From: Prauserella aidingensis | Lineage (GTDB): Bacteria; Actinomycetota; Actinomycetes; Mycobacteriales; Pseudonocardiaceae | Assembly (NCBI RefSeq): GCF_024171865.1 | Contig: NZ_JAMTCN010000022.1 | Span: 26,271 to 90,270 of the forward strand | Direction of reading: 5' to 3' | DNA length: 64,000 nucleotides | Part shown: in pieces, positions 1-8,887 of the stretch | How positions within the stretch are numbered: the stretch's first letter is position 1 | Layout: each line of letters begins with the position of its first letter | Program-made: the position numbers and the translations under genes | The notes under the pieces: generated by a model | The model's database searches: none | What the model saw: the letters and a program-made list of their open reading frames with translations, nothing else | What the model was told of the DNA's origin: nothing

Positions 1-164
1 GCATGATCACCGTGACCGACGAGGGCGATCACGGCATCTACGCGGGCGACAACCCTGCTGTGGACAAGGTTGTCGAGGACTACCTTGTCGACGGCATCGT
101 GCCGGAGGACCAGAGCATTCCCGGCTCGCCGTTGCCCACACCGAACGGCACGAACGGATCGTGA
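1..164 (+). CDS. TAP-like secreted alpha/beta hydrolase, C-terminal end only
   Basis: Only the last 53 codons are present; the reading frame enters from upstream (first complete codon at base 3) and stops with TGA at 162-164. The fragment carries a VTDEGDHGIY motif, which in the TAP-like C-terminal domain of Streptomyces-type tripeptidyl aminopeptidases supplies the catalytic His, followed by a VVEDYLVDG helix. This family consists of secreted serine exopeptidases that release tri- or dipeptides from protein N-termini. The nucleophile and Asp lie outside the window. Ends shortly before a strong hairpin terminator. Confidence 0.75.
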   Translation, partial: MITVTDEGDHGIYAGDNPAVDKVVEDYLVDGIVPEDQSIPGSPLPTPNGTNGS

Positions 165-206
165 TCGGGCGCCCGCACGCGTGACGCGGGCCGTTTTCGC
201 AGCACA

Positions 207-249
207 CGAGGCCCGTCTCCCCGGTTCGACGTAGGGGAGGCGGGCCTCG
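207..249 (+). terminator. Hairpin terminator after the TAP-like gene
   Basis: CGAGGCCCGTCTCCCC (207-222) pairs with GGGGAGGCGGGCCTCG (234-249), a 16-bp stem with one G-T pair and an 11-nt loop. There is no long T run, as is common in high-GC actinobacteria. It sits 43 bp after the stop codon. Confidence 0.75.
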
Positions 250-319
250 TCGCGCGCACCGGCCGGTCCGCGCCGGGTCGCACACGCGGTCCGCAGGCGC
301 GCCGACCTCAGCCACCCAC

Positions 320-385
320 ACGTACACAGCCTTGTGCACAGCCTCCCCACGTTTTCCACAGAGTTGTCCACAAGCTGTGTCCACA
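320..385 (+). promoter_or_regulatory. Cluster of DnaA-box-like 9-mers
   Basis: Four same-strand sequences resemble the actinobacterial DnaA box TTGTCCACA: TTGTGCACA (332-340), TTTTCCACA (352-360), a perfect TTGTCCACA (364-372) and GTGTCCACA (377-385). A weaker ACGTACACA lies at 320-328. A perfect copy on the minus strand lies at 59-67 in the end of the upstream gene. Start-to-start spacings are 12, 20, 12 and 13 bp. dnaA and dnaN are not adjacent, so this is unlikely to be oriC itself. A DnaA-titrating or regulatory site is possible. The rest of 165-512 shows no gene. Confidence 0.5.
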
Positions 386-499
386 CGTCGGGTCGGCGAC
401 CCGCGTTCGCGGGTTCGGGTTCGGGTTCTGCGAGCGCTGGTCCTGCGGGGTTCTGCGACCGGTCGACCGTCACCGACCCGCCGTCCGGGCGATCGGTAT

Positions 500-505
500 T
501 ACTAT
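500..505 (+). promoter_or_regulatory. -10 element (TACTAT) of the XRE gene
   Basis: TACTAT ends 7 nt before the GTG at 513 and no ribosome binding site lies between them. This geometry places the transcription start at or next to the start codon, so the mRNA is probably leaderless. No convincing -35 hexamer is seen. Confidence 0.5.
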
Positions 506-512
506 TGGCGCC

Positions 513-806
513 GTGGTGCGAGTGCCGTTGAGCGAAGCCGAACGCCTGCGTGGCGAGCGACTCGGCGTCGCACTGCGCGGCGCCCGCGGCGACCGCAGCA
601 TGGTCGAGGTCGCCTCCGAGGCCGGTATCTCGGTCGAGACGCTGCGCAAGATCGAGACCGGGCGCATCCCGACGCCTGCGTTCTTCACCGTGCTGGCGAT
701 CGCCGACGCGGTCGGCCTACCACTCGACGACCTGCGCACCGAGCTGGCCGAGACCCCGGGTGCCGACGGCGACACCGCCCTGTCCCGGAGCGCCGACGCC
801 GGTTAG
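513..806 (+). CDS. Small XRE-family helix-turn-helix regulator
   Basis: 97 aa. Residues about 10-75 form an HTH_3/XRE-type DNA-binding domain: GERLGVALRGARGDRSMVEVASEAGISVETLRKIETGRIPTP shows the typical pattern of helix 2, turn, recognition helix and the conserved E-x-G-R after it. The protein has no ligand-binding domain. GTG at 513 is chosen because of the TACTAT box 7 nt upstream. The TAG stop at 804-806 is also the first part of the TAGATT -10 of the next gene, so the two genes are tightly packed but probably transcribed separately. Its target is unknown; the adjacent transporter is the obvious candidate. Confidence 0.8.
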   Translation: MVRVPLSEAERLRGERLGVALRGARGDRSMVEVASEAGISVETLRKIETGRIPTPAFFTVLAIADAVGLPLDDLRTELAETPGADGDTALSRSADAG

Positions 807-816
807 ATTGCTGCGC

Positions 817-2115
817 ATGTCCCCCGATCCCCGCCACGGTGAGGTGGCAGAACCCGAAGTCCCCGTCGGTCTGAAGGCGAAAGTGCGCCAGATCGGCCCC
901 GGCATCATGGCCGCGGCGACCGGTGTCGGCGCCGGCGACCTCGTGGCCACGATGGTCGCGGGTTCGCGGTACGGCTACGCGCTGCTGTGGGCCGTGATCG
1001 TCGGAACGATCTTCAAGATCGCACTGGGTGAAGCCGTCGGCCGGTGGCACCTGACGTCCGGCCGCACGATGCTCTCCGGCTGGCGCACCCTCGGCCGCTG
1101 GGTCCTCGTCTACTTCGGCGCCTACGCCGTGGTGTGGGGCTTCGTCTACGGCGCCACGGCCATGTCGGCGAGCGGCCTGCCGCTGAACGCGCTCTTCCCC
1201 GCGATCGACGTGCGCTACTGGGCGATGATCTGCGGCGTCGCCGGGTTCGTGCTCGTGTGGTTCGGCCGGTACGCCGTGATCGAGAAGGTGATGACGATCC
1301 TCGTCGGCGTCATGTTCGTCGCCGTCGTCGGCACCGCCATCCTCGTGACGCCGAACCTGGTCGAGACCTTCGAAGGCTTCGTACCGCGGCTGCCCGACGG
1401 TTCGTTCGTGTACGTCCTGGGCCTGATCGGCGGTGTCGGCGGAACCATCACCATGGCCGCCTACGGCTACTGGACGCTCGCCAAGGGCTGGCGGTCGTCG
1501 GGCTGGCTGTCGATGATGCGCCTCGACAACACGACCGGCTACGTCACCACGGCGATCTTCGTCGTCGCGATGCTCATCGTCGGTGCGGAGCTGCTGGCGG
1601 GGCACAACGTCATCGACGGCGACGAGGGCCTGCTGATGCTCGGCAACACGCTCGCCGCCGACTACGGCCAGTGGGCACGCATCCCGTTCCTCGTCGGGTT
1701 CTGGGCCGTGTCGTTCAGCTCGCTCGTCGGCGTGTGGAACGGTGTCAGCCTGCTGTTCGCCGACTGGTGGCGCACGTGGCGGCTGCCCCGCTACACGGTG
1801 GGCGAAGCCGAGGAACTGTCCGACTACGACCACCGCGCGGGCGTCGGCAGCCCCGTGTTCCGCGGGTACGTGGCGTGGTTGACGTTCCCGCCGATGGCGC
1901 TGCTGTTCCTCGACCAGCCGTTCCAGCTGACCGTCGCCTACGGCGCGCTCGGTGCGCTGTTCATGCCGTTCCTCGCGGGCACGCTGTTGTTCCTGCTCAA
2001 CTCCAACCGGGTCGACCGCGTCGGCCGGTCGGGCTGGCTGTCGAACACGCTGCTCACGGTCTGCCTCGGACTGTTCGGCTACCTGGCCGTGGACAAACTC
2101 ATCGGCCTGTTCTGA
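817..2115 (+). CDS. Atypical Nramp-like metal-ion transporter
   Basis: 432 aa with about 11 predicted membrane helices. The N-terminus (KVRQIGPGIMAAATGVGAGDLVATMVAGSRYG) aligns with TM1 of Nramp (NRAMP/MntH) proteins, which couple divalent metal uptake to protons. Two key motifs differ: the canonical DPGN of TM1 is replaced by TGVGAGDL, and the MPH of TM6 is absent (ITMAAYGYW in its place). It therefore belongs to the divergent Nramp-like proteins and its substrate cannot be assumed to be Mn2+ or Fe2+. ATG 817 is preceded by TAGATT at a 7-nt distance, suggesting a leaderless transcript; a longer in-frame reading upstream overlaps the XRE gene in another frame and is rejected. Confidence 0.75.
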   Translation: MSPDPRHGEVAEPEVPVGLKAKVRQIGPGIMAAATGVGAGDLVATMVAGSRYGYALLWAVIVGTIFKIALGEAVGRWHLTSGRTMLSGWRTLGRWVLVYFGAYAVVWGFVYGATAMSASGLPLNALFPAIDVRYWAMICGVAGFVLVWFGRYAVIEKVMTILVGVMFVAVVGTAILVTPNLVETFEGFVPRLPDGSFVYVLGLIGGVGGTITMAAYGYWTLAKGWRSSGWLSMMRLDNTTGYVTTAIFVVAMLIVGAELLAGHNVIDGDEGLLMLGNTLAADYGQWARIPFLVGFWAVSFSSLVGVWNGVSLLFADWWRTWRLPRYTVGEAEELSDYDHRAGVGSPVFRGYVAWLTFPPMALLFLDQPFQLTVAYGALGALFMPFLAGTLLFLLNSNRVDRVGRSGWLSNTLLTVCLGLFGYLAVDKLIGLF

Positions 2116-2146
2116 GCGCCGCCGAGCCGATCGGCGACGGTCCCCA

Positions 2147-3316
2147 TCAGCGCAGCAACGCCCAGCCGGTGCTCGCGGCCGCCACGATCACGGCCGCGGG
2201 CGCCGGCAGCACCGCGATCAACACGCCGCCCAGCACGACGAGGTCGGGCCCGCGCACCAGCTGCGCCACCAGGTGCACCGGTGCTTGACCGAACGGCGTG
2301 TCGGTCGCACCAGGGGTGGCGTACTCGACCGGCGGACGCGTCGCGGTGCGTACCACGCCGGCCGCCACTACGGGCAGCAGCGGCAGCACGTCCGTCACGC
2401 TCGAATGGCCGCCGCCGGTCGCCGTGACGACCAGTAGGAGCACCACCGCCCATCCCGCTGCGACGACGAGCAGCGCGGCCAAGGTCCAAGCCCGGAGGAC
2501 GACATCCGATTCGTCCAGCCACCGCCGCAATCCCGGGGAACGCCACAGCCACGCGGCACCGCCGCCGAACGGCACCAGCGCGACGAACGCACACACACCC
2601 ACGACCACGGCGTCAGGAACGGCGGGTATCACCGGACGGACCAGAGCCGCGATCACCGCACCGGCGACCGCAGCGGGTGCGAACCGCGCTCGGCCCACCA
2701 CGCTCGCGACGACGAACGACCGCACCGAGCGCAAGCGCAGTCGAACGGGAGACGCGGGCGGAAACAGCAGCCCCGGGTCCAGGAACGTCACGCCCACCGC
2801 ACGCACCACGTGTTCGCGCCAGCCTTCGACAAGACGCGCCCGGCCTGCCCGCGCCGCCGCGGGCAGTCGCCACGGAACGCCGACACCCGCCGCGATCGCC
2901 CATGCGAGCAGGCCGCCTGCACCGACGACGGACGCCATCACCTGCCACGCCCACGACGGCACCTGCCACACGACACCGAGGAACGCCCCGACGTAGGACA
3001 GGCCCGCGAGGCGGGCGAGCCAGCCGAACCAGACACGATCGCTGACGGCCCGCGCGCGGTCGTGACGCGGGGCGAAGTCGCGCCACGTCAGCTCGGCGGG
3101 GTCGGCCCAGAGGAATCGCCGTCGCAGCATCGAGGCCCAGACGGCGATCGCCGCCACACACACGAAGGCGACCACGCCGGCCGTCCGGGTACCCACATCG
3201 ACGTCGAGGGCCTCACGCCACCAGTCGATGCGGTAGAAGGCGCTGACCAACCAGGCGCAGAGGAACAGGGCGAGGAGCGTGCTCGTGTCGCCACTGACGA
3301 GTTTGCGCAGTGTCAT
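2147..3316 (-). CDS. Polytopic membrane protein, probable ABC exporter permease
   Basis: 389 aa with about 10 hydrophobic segments spread along the chain (for example LLALFLCAWLVSAFY near residue 15 and several Val/Ala-rich helices in the C-terminal half). I do not recognise a named family. It begins 15 bp after the stop of the ABC ATPase encoded just upstream on the same strand, so it most likely forms the membrane part of that transporter. It contains no FtsX or ABC-2 signature I can identify. The substrate is unknown. Confidence 0.65.
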   Translation of the reverse strand: MTLRKLVSGDTSTLLALFLCAWLVSAFYRIDWWREALDVDVGTRTAGVVAFVCVAAIAVWASMLRRRFLWADPAELTWRDFAPRHDRARAVSDRVWFGWLARLAGLSYVGAFLGVVWQVPSWAWQVMASVVGAGGLLAWAIAAGVGVPWRLPAAARAGRARLVEGWREHVVRAVGVTFLDPGLLFPPASPVRLRLRSVRSFVVASVVGRARFAPAAVAGAVIAALVRPVIPAVPDAVVVGVCAFVALVPFGGGAAWLWRSPGLRRWLDESDVVLRAWTLAALLVVAAGWAVVLLLVVTATGGGHSSVTDVLPLLPVVAAGVVRTATRPPVEYATPGATDTPFGQAPVHLVAQLVRGPDLVVLGGVLIAVLPAPAAVIVAAASTGWALLR

Positions 3317-3331
3317 GGACAGGCCTTTTCG

Positions 3332-3955
3332 CTACCGGGCCGATTCGAGTGCCCCGAGGTCGAGCACGTGGTCGGCCGCGTCGAGCAACGGCGGATGGTG
3401 CGTCGCGAGCACCACGACCGTGCCGTTTCCCGTCGCGCGCGTGATGACGTCGGTCAGCCACCGCTTTCCCGCGGCGTCGAGAGCGCGCTCCGGTTCGTCG
3501 AGCAGGAGCACGTCGAACGGCCTCGCCGTCGCGCCCAGCAGGAGCAACCGCCGCCGCTGACCCGCCGACAGCGACCCGGCCGTGACATCTGCGCGGTCGG
3601 CGAGCCCGGCGTCGTCGAGCAGCGCATCGACGTCGAGGTCGACGCCGAACGAGCCCGCCATCAGTCGCAGGTGCTGAGTCGGCGTGCAGTCGGCGAAGAA
3701 GTCGGAGTCGTCGAACAGCACCGACACACGTCTGCGGAACCGGCGGTCCCGCTCGTCCGGCACGCCACCCCCGACGGTGACCGTTCCCTCGTCGGGTGCC
3801 TCCATGCCGTACAGGACGCGGAGGAGCGTCGACTTGCCGCTGCCGTTGGGCCCGGTGAGCACCAGACATTCGCCCGGCCGCACGCACAGGTCGACCTCGC
3901 GAAGCAGCCACACGTCACCGGCGCGAACACCGAGCCGGTCGGCGACGATCCCCAT
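3332..3955 (-). CDS. ABC transporter ATP-binding protein
   Basis: 207 aa, a single nucleotide-binding domain. Walker A is GPNGSGKST (residues about 35-43), the signature is LSAGQRRR and Walker B is VLLLDEPERALD, followed by the switch-His region VVLATHHPP. The protein is slightly short for the family and ends soon after the H-loop. Its ATG shares one base with the stop of the upstream oxidoreductase (TGATG), indicating translational coupling. The downstream membrane protein is its likely partner. The small size and short C-terminus resemble heme- or drug-exporter-type ATPases, but the substrate cannot be inferred. Confidence 0.85.
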   Translation of the reverse strand: MGIVADRLGVRAGDVWLLREVDLCVRPGECLVLTGPNGSGKSTLLRVLYGMEAPDEGTVTVGGGVPDERDRRFRRRVSVLFDDSDFFADCTPTQHLRLMAGSFGVDLDVDALLDDAGLADRADVTAGSLSAGQRRRLLLLGATARPFDVLLLDEPERALDAAGKRWLTDVITRATGNGTVVVLATHHPPLLDAADHVLDLGALESAR

Positions 3956-4794
3956 CAGCGCAGGCGTTCGATGACGTCGGCGAAGGCGGTCATGTCCTTC
4001 TCCAGCACGGTGATGTAGGTGAACCCGAACCGTTCCCGCTGGGCGCGCAGCCGGTCGGCGATCTGCTCGGCCGTGCCGACCAGCAACACCGGCAGCTCGC
4101 CCAGTTCGTCCGCCGACCTCGTCGCGTCGTACGGGCGGAGACGTTCCAGTGCGGCCGCCCGGTCATCGGTGACCTCGACGTGCTGGATCAACAGGTTCAG
4201 TTCGGGGTCCCGCTCGCCCGCCTCGGAGCGCACGAGCGCCACGCGTTCATCCAGTTCGGACGGATCGGCGAGCGTCGCACCGTCGCCGTCGCGGTTGAAG
4301 CGGGCGCCCGTGAACCCGACGACGTCGGCCTCCCTCGCCGCGATGCGCAGCATCCGGTCGCGCTGCCCGCCGAGCAGCACCGGCGGCAACGACCGCTCAC
4401 CGTAGTGTTCCCGCAGCACGGTCAGGCACCGTTCGAGGTGGTCCAGACGTGCGCCGGGGCCTGGGAACGGCAGACCCGCCGCGTCGAACTCCGCCCTGGC
4501 GTACCCCGTGCCCAGACCGAGTTCGAGCCTGCCGTCGAGCAACTGGTCCGTGGTGTCGACGTCGCGGGCCAGCATGGTCGGGTTGTAGAACGCGGTGTTG
4601 ACGACGAACGTCGCCAGCCGCACCCGCTCGGTCGCCTCCGCAGCGGCGACCAGTGACGGCAGCGGCGCGGGCATCCCCAGGTGATCGGGTACGGCGATGA
4701 CATCGAACCCCAGACCCTCGGCCTTGCGGCACTTGTCGAGCCACTGCGTCCGCTTGCCGGTTGCGCGCATGTTCACGCCGAATCGGAACCCCAT
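3955..4794 (-). CDS. LLM-class (F420-dependent type) oxidoreductase
   Basis: 279 aa luciferase-like monooxygenase fold. The N-terminus FRFGVNMRATGKRTQWLDKCRKAEGLGFDVIAVPDHLG and the LLDGRLELGLGTGYARAEFDAAGLPFP segment match the TIGR03621-type actinobacterial subfamily thought to use coenzyme F420. Such enzymes catalyse hydride transfer to or from diverse substrates in the cytoplasm. It is the first gene of a three-gene minus-strand operon with the ABC ATPase and membrane protein (1-nt overlap with the ATPase). Whether oxidoreductase and transporter share a substrate is not known. Confidence 0.8.
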   Translation of the reverse strand: MGFRFGVNMRATGKRTQWLDKCRKAEGLGFDVIAVPDHLGMPAPLPSLVAAAEATERVRLATFVVNTAFYNPTMLARDVDTTDQLLDGRLELGLGTGYARAEFDAAGLPFPGPGARLDHLERCLTVLREHYGERSLPPVLLGGQRDRMLRIAAREADVVGFTGARFNRDGDGATLADPSELDERVALVRSEAGERDPELNLLIQHVEVTDDRAAALERLRPYDATRSADELGELPVLLVGTAEQIADRLRAQRERFGFTYITVLEKDMTAFADVIERLR

Positions 4795-4901
4795 GACGGC
4801 ACGCTACCGAAGTCGGGCGCCGAGCAGACCGCGCGAGCACCGGGTCCGCGACGGGCGAAATCCGTTCGCCGGTGTCGAGTGCCCGCTCGTACCCTCCGCG
4901 C

Positions 4902-5639
4902 ATGCCCGACGCGATCTTCGCCGACCCACGCCTCGCAACCCTCTACGACACGTTCGACGGCCCTCGCGACGACATCCCGCTCTACGTGGCCATCGCCGAT
5001 GAGCTGGGCGCCCGCCGCGTGCTCGACGTCGGCTGCGGTACCGGCGAGCCGGCCGTGGCGCTGGCGGCGGGTCGGGAGGTCGTCGGCGTCGACCCGGCGG
5101 AGGCGTCGCTGGACATCGCGCGCGGCAAGAGCACCGACGTCACGTGGCTCTGCGGAAGTGCCGACGTGGTGCCCGCGCAGCTGCCGGAGTTCCGCGCCGA
5201 TCTCGCCGTGATGACCGGCAACGTCGCGCAGGTGTTCCTCACCGACGAGGACTGGCACCGCACGCTCGGCGCTATCCACGACGCGCTCCGACCGGGCGGT
5301 CACCTCGCATTCGAGACACGCCGCCCGGAGGCACGCGCGTGGGAACGCTGGTCGCAGGCTCCGGCCGTGACCCGCGACGTGCCGGGGGTCGGCACCGTGA
5401 CCGGACAGCTCACGGTTACCGACGTCGACCTGCCGCTGGTGTCGTTCCGGCACATGTATCGCTTCCCGGACGGCACCACACTGGCCTCGGACTCGACCCT
5501 GCGGTTCCGCGACCACGACGAGATCACCACGAGCCTGCACTCCGCGGGGTTCGACGTCACCGACGTTCGCGACGCGCCCGATCGCCCCGGCATGGAGTAC
5601 GTCTTCGTCACACAACGTGCAGACATCCCGGAGCCATAA
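4902..5639 (+). CDS. Class I SAM-dependent methyltransferase
   Basis: 245 aa. Motif I is VLDVGCGTGEPAVALA (residues about 39-54) and the acidic end of strand 2 is VVGVDPAEASL; both bind S-adenosylmethionine. Later parts (DDWHRTLGAIHDALRPGGHLAFETRRP) match the small-molecule methyltransferase group (Methyltransf_11/25). ATG 4902 is chosen because TACCCT lies 6 nt upstream in leaderless arrangement. It is divergent from the oxidoreductase operon and convergent with pckG, separated by a perfect hairpin. The substrate is unknown. Confidence 0.8.
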   Translation: MPDAIFADPRLATLYDTFDGPRDDIPLYVAIADELGARRVLDVGCGTGEPAVALAAGREVVGVDPAEASLDIARGKSTDVTWLCGSADVVPAQLPEFRADLAVMTGNVAQVFLTDEDWHRTLGAIHDALRPGGHLAFETRRPEARAWERWSQAPAVTRDVPGVGTVTGQLTVTDVDLPLVSFRHMYRFPDGTTLASDSTLRFRDHDEITTSLHSAGFDVTDVRDAPDRPGMEYVFVTQRADIPEP

Positions 5640-5640
5640 A

Positions 5641-5669
5641 AGCCCCCAAGGGCACTGCCCTTGGGGGCT
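5641..5669. terminator. Bidirectional hairpin between convergent genes; repeat-family copy A
   Basis: AGCCCCCAAGGGC (5641-5653) and GCCCTTGGGGGCT (5657-5669) form a perfect 13-bp stem with a 3-nt loop, starting one base after the methyltransferase stop codon and 40 bp from the pckG stop. The AAAA before it and CTT after it give short T runs on either strand. The core is shared with longer palindromes at 15395, 30852 and 33275. Confidence 0.8.
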
Positions 5670-5708
5670 TGAAGGGGGTGACGGTGGTCGTCACCGCCTG
5701 TTACGGGG

Positions 5709-7538
<1,830 letters not shown>

Positions 7539-7562
7539 CTCTTCTCCTGTCTTCGACGACAA

Positions 7563-7599
7563 GAGCCCACACCGAACTTCAGCGTCCTGGTGCGGGCTC
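7563..7599 (-). other. Hairpin in the pckG leader
   Basis: GAGCCCACACC (7563-7573) pairs with GGTGCGGGCTC (7589-7599), an 11-bp stem with one wobble pair and a 15-nt loop. It ends 24 nt before the pckG ATG, just upstream of the ribosome binding site. It could be a leader structure or a weak attenuator; no known riboswitch is recognised. Confidence 0.4.
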
Positions 7600-7997
7600 C
7601 GTTGCCGGCGACCGAAATGGCTTCACACACCGCGGCCAAGCGGTGCGTGCGTTTCTTGGGGATTCCCAGAGACTAACGGCCGTATTGCGCCTTCAGGCAG
7701 GTCAGCGCTGTCGGTTCTCTCACAAGAACGATCAGGGAATCGATTCAGTTGCAGCCGATCGGCCGAGTTGAAGGATGACTTTCGCCAGGTAGAAGCGGTG
7801 AACGCCGACGAAAAGGGCCGCGAACAACTCCGACCCGACGCCACATCGGACGTCGGGCCGGAGAAAGCCGTGGACACGCGCGGAAATGCCGCCACAGAGC
7901 CGACAATCCTCACCCGATCGGAGCAAATCCATCGTTGCGCCGCCGATCCGGCGAGGTGGACCCACCCGTCAGCTCCGTGCGGGGGAGCCGCTGCCGG
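7600..7997. other. Intergenic stretch without a recognisable gene
   Basis: About 400 bp upstream of pckG and downstream of the DUF6802-like gene. Open frames here have no plausible start, ribosome binding site or recognisable motif. The part nearest pckG must hold its promoter, but no clear hexamers stand out. Confidence 0.4.
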
Positions 7998-8708
7998 TCA
8001 GTTCTGGCTGATCCACTGGCCGGTGGCCGAGTCGATCTTCGCCACACCCTCGACGCCTGCCCCTGCCGAAGCGCCCTCGCCCCACGGGTCGGCCGCCTCG
8101 GGGGCACGCGCGGCACCGGACGTGCCGCCGTAGCCACCGCCGGACCCTTCGGTCTCGGTCCACTCGCCGTCGCCGTCGCTCTCGAGCACGACCTCGTTGC
8201 CGTGCTCGTCGATGACCACGGCGATGTCCGCCTCGCCGTCACCGTCCGCGTCGGTGAAGGCGATCGTCTTGCCGTCCTCGGTCTCGACGATGGCGGTGTC
8301 GTTCGTGCCGTCCTCGTTGGTGTCGATCGTCGCCGGTCCGACTTCGACATCCCCCTCACCCAGGTCGGCGGTGATCATGCCGCCGGCACCGGCGTCCGTC
8401 TCGGGCGGCGCGTCGTCGGCGGAGCCTCCGCCCATCTCGATCCACTGCCCGCTGGACTCGTCGTACTTCGCCTCGACGGTCACGTTGCGGTCGGAATCCG
8501 CCGCCGCGTACTGGTCGGCGTCGCCGTCGCCGTCGGTGTCGACGAACAGCTGAGCCGAACCGTCCTCGTGCTCGATGAGCGCGGCGTCGTAGACGCCGTC
8601 ACCGTTGACGTCCTGGTTCAGCTCGGCCGTGTACTCCTCACCGTCGACCGTCACCGTCATCTCTTCGGTGGTGGCCGTGGTGTCAGCGCTTCCGTCGTCG
8701 ACCCACAC
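7998..8708 (-). CDS. DUF6802-like acidic protein with Asp-rich repeats
   Basis: 236 aa, strongly acidic. Two similar halves each contain D-x-[DN]-x-[DG] loops (QDVNGDGVYDAALIEHEDG, DTDGDGDADQY; then DTNEDGTNDTAIVETEDG, DADGDGEADIAV) and a repeated SGQWIEMGG / TGQWISQN-type ending. The pattern resembles Ca2+-binding dockerin or EF-hand-like loops and the actinobacterial DUF6802 family. There is no signal peptide or membrane segment. Start GTG 8708 follows a strong AGGGGGAG at 6 nt. Calcium binding is an inference; no function is known. Confidence 0.7.
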   Translation of the reverse strand: MWVDDGSADTTATTEEMTVTVDGEEYTAELNQDVNGDGVYDAALIEHEDGSAQLFVDTDGDGDADQYAAADSDRNVTVEAKYDESSGQWIEMGGGSADDAPPETDAGAGGMITADLGEGDVEVGPATIDTNEDGTNDTAIVETEDGKTIAFTDADGDGEADIAVVIDEHGNEVVLESDGDGEWTETEGSGGGYGGTSGAARAPEAADPWGEGASAGAGVEGVAKIDSATGQWISQN

Positions 8709-8887
8709 TGCAAACTCCCCCTAGCTCAGGGCTGATGATCCTTTCGGCACCCGCCGGCCGCGCCGCGGACTCCCACGGCGATCACCGGCCTCCCCGGTGC
8801 TCCCGCCTTGCGCGGGTCTTGTCAGTGGGACTCACGGTATGCCGGTTCGGTTCCCGCCACCAGACACCAGGGCCCGAACGCCGGACG

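Noticed and set aside
320..385. Possible oriC
   Set aside because: No dnaA, dnaN or AT-rich unwinding element nearby; the neighbours are an exopeptidase and a transporter. Kept only as a DnaA-box cluster.
550..816. In-frame upstream extension of the Nramp-like gene
   Set aside because: It overlaps the XRE gene in another frame, shows no similarity to Nramp N-termini, and the TAGATT-N7-ATG arrangement supports 817.
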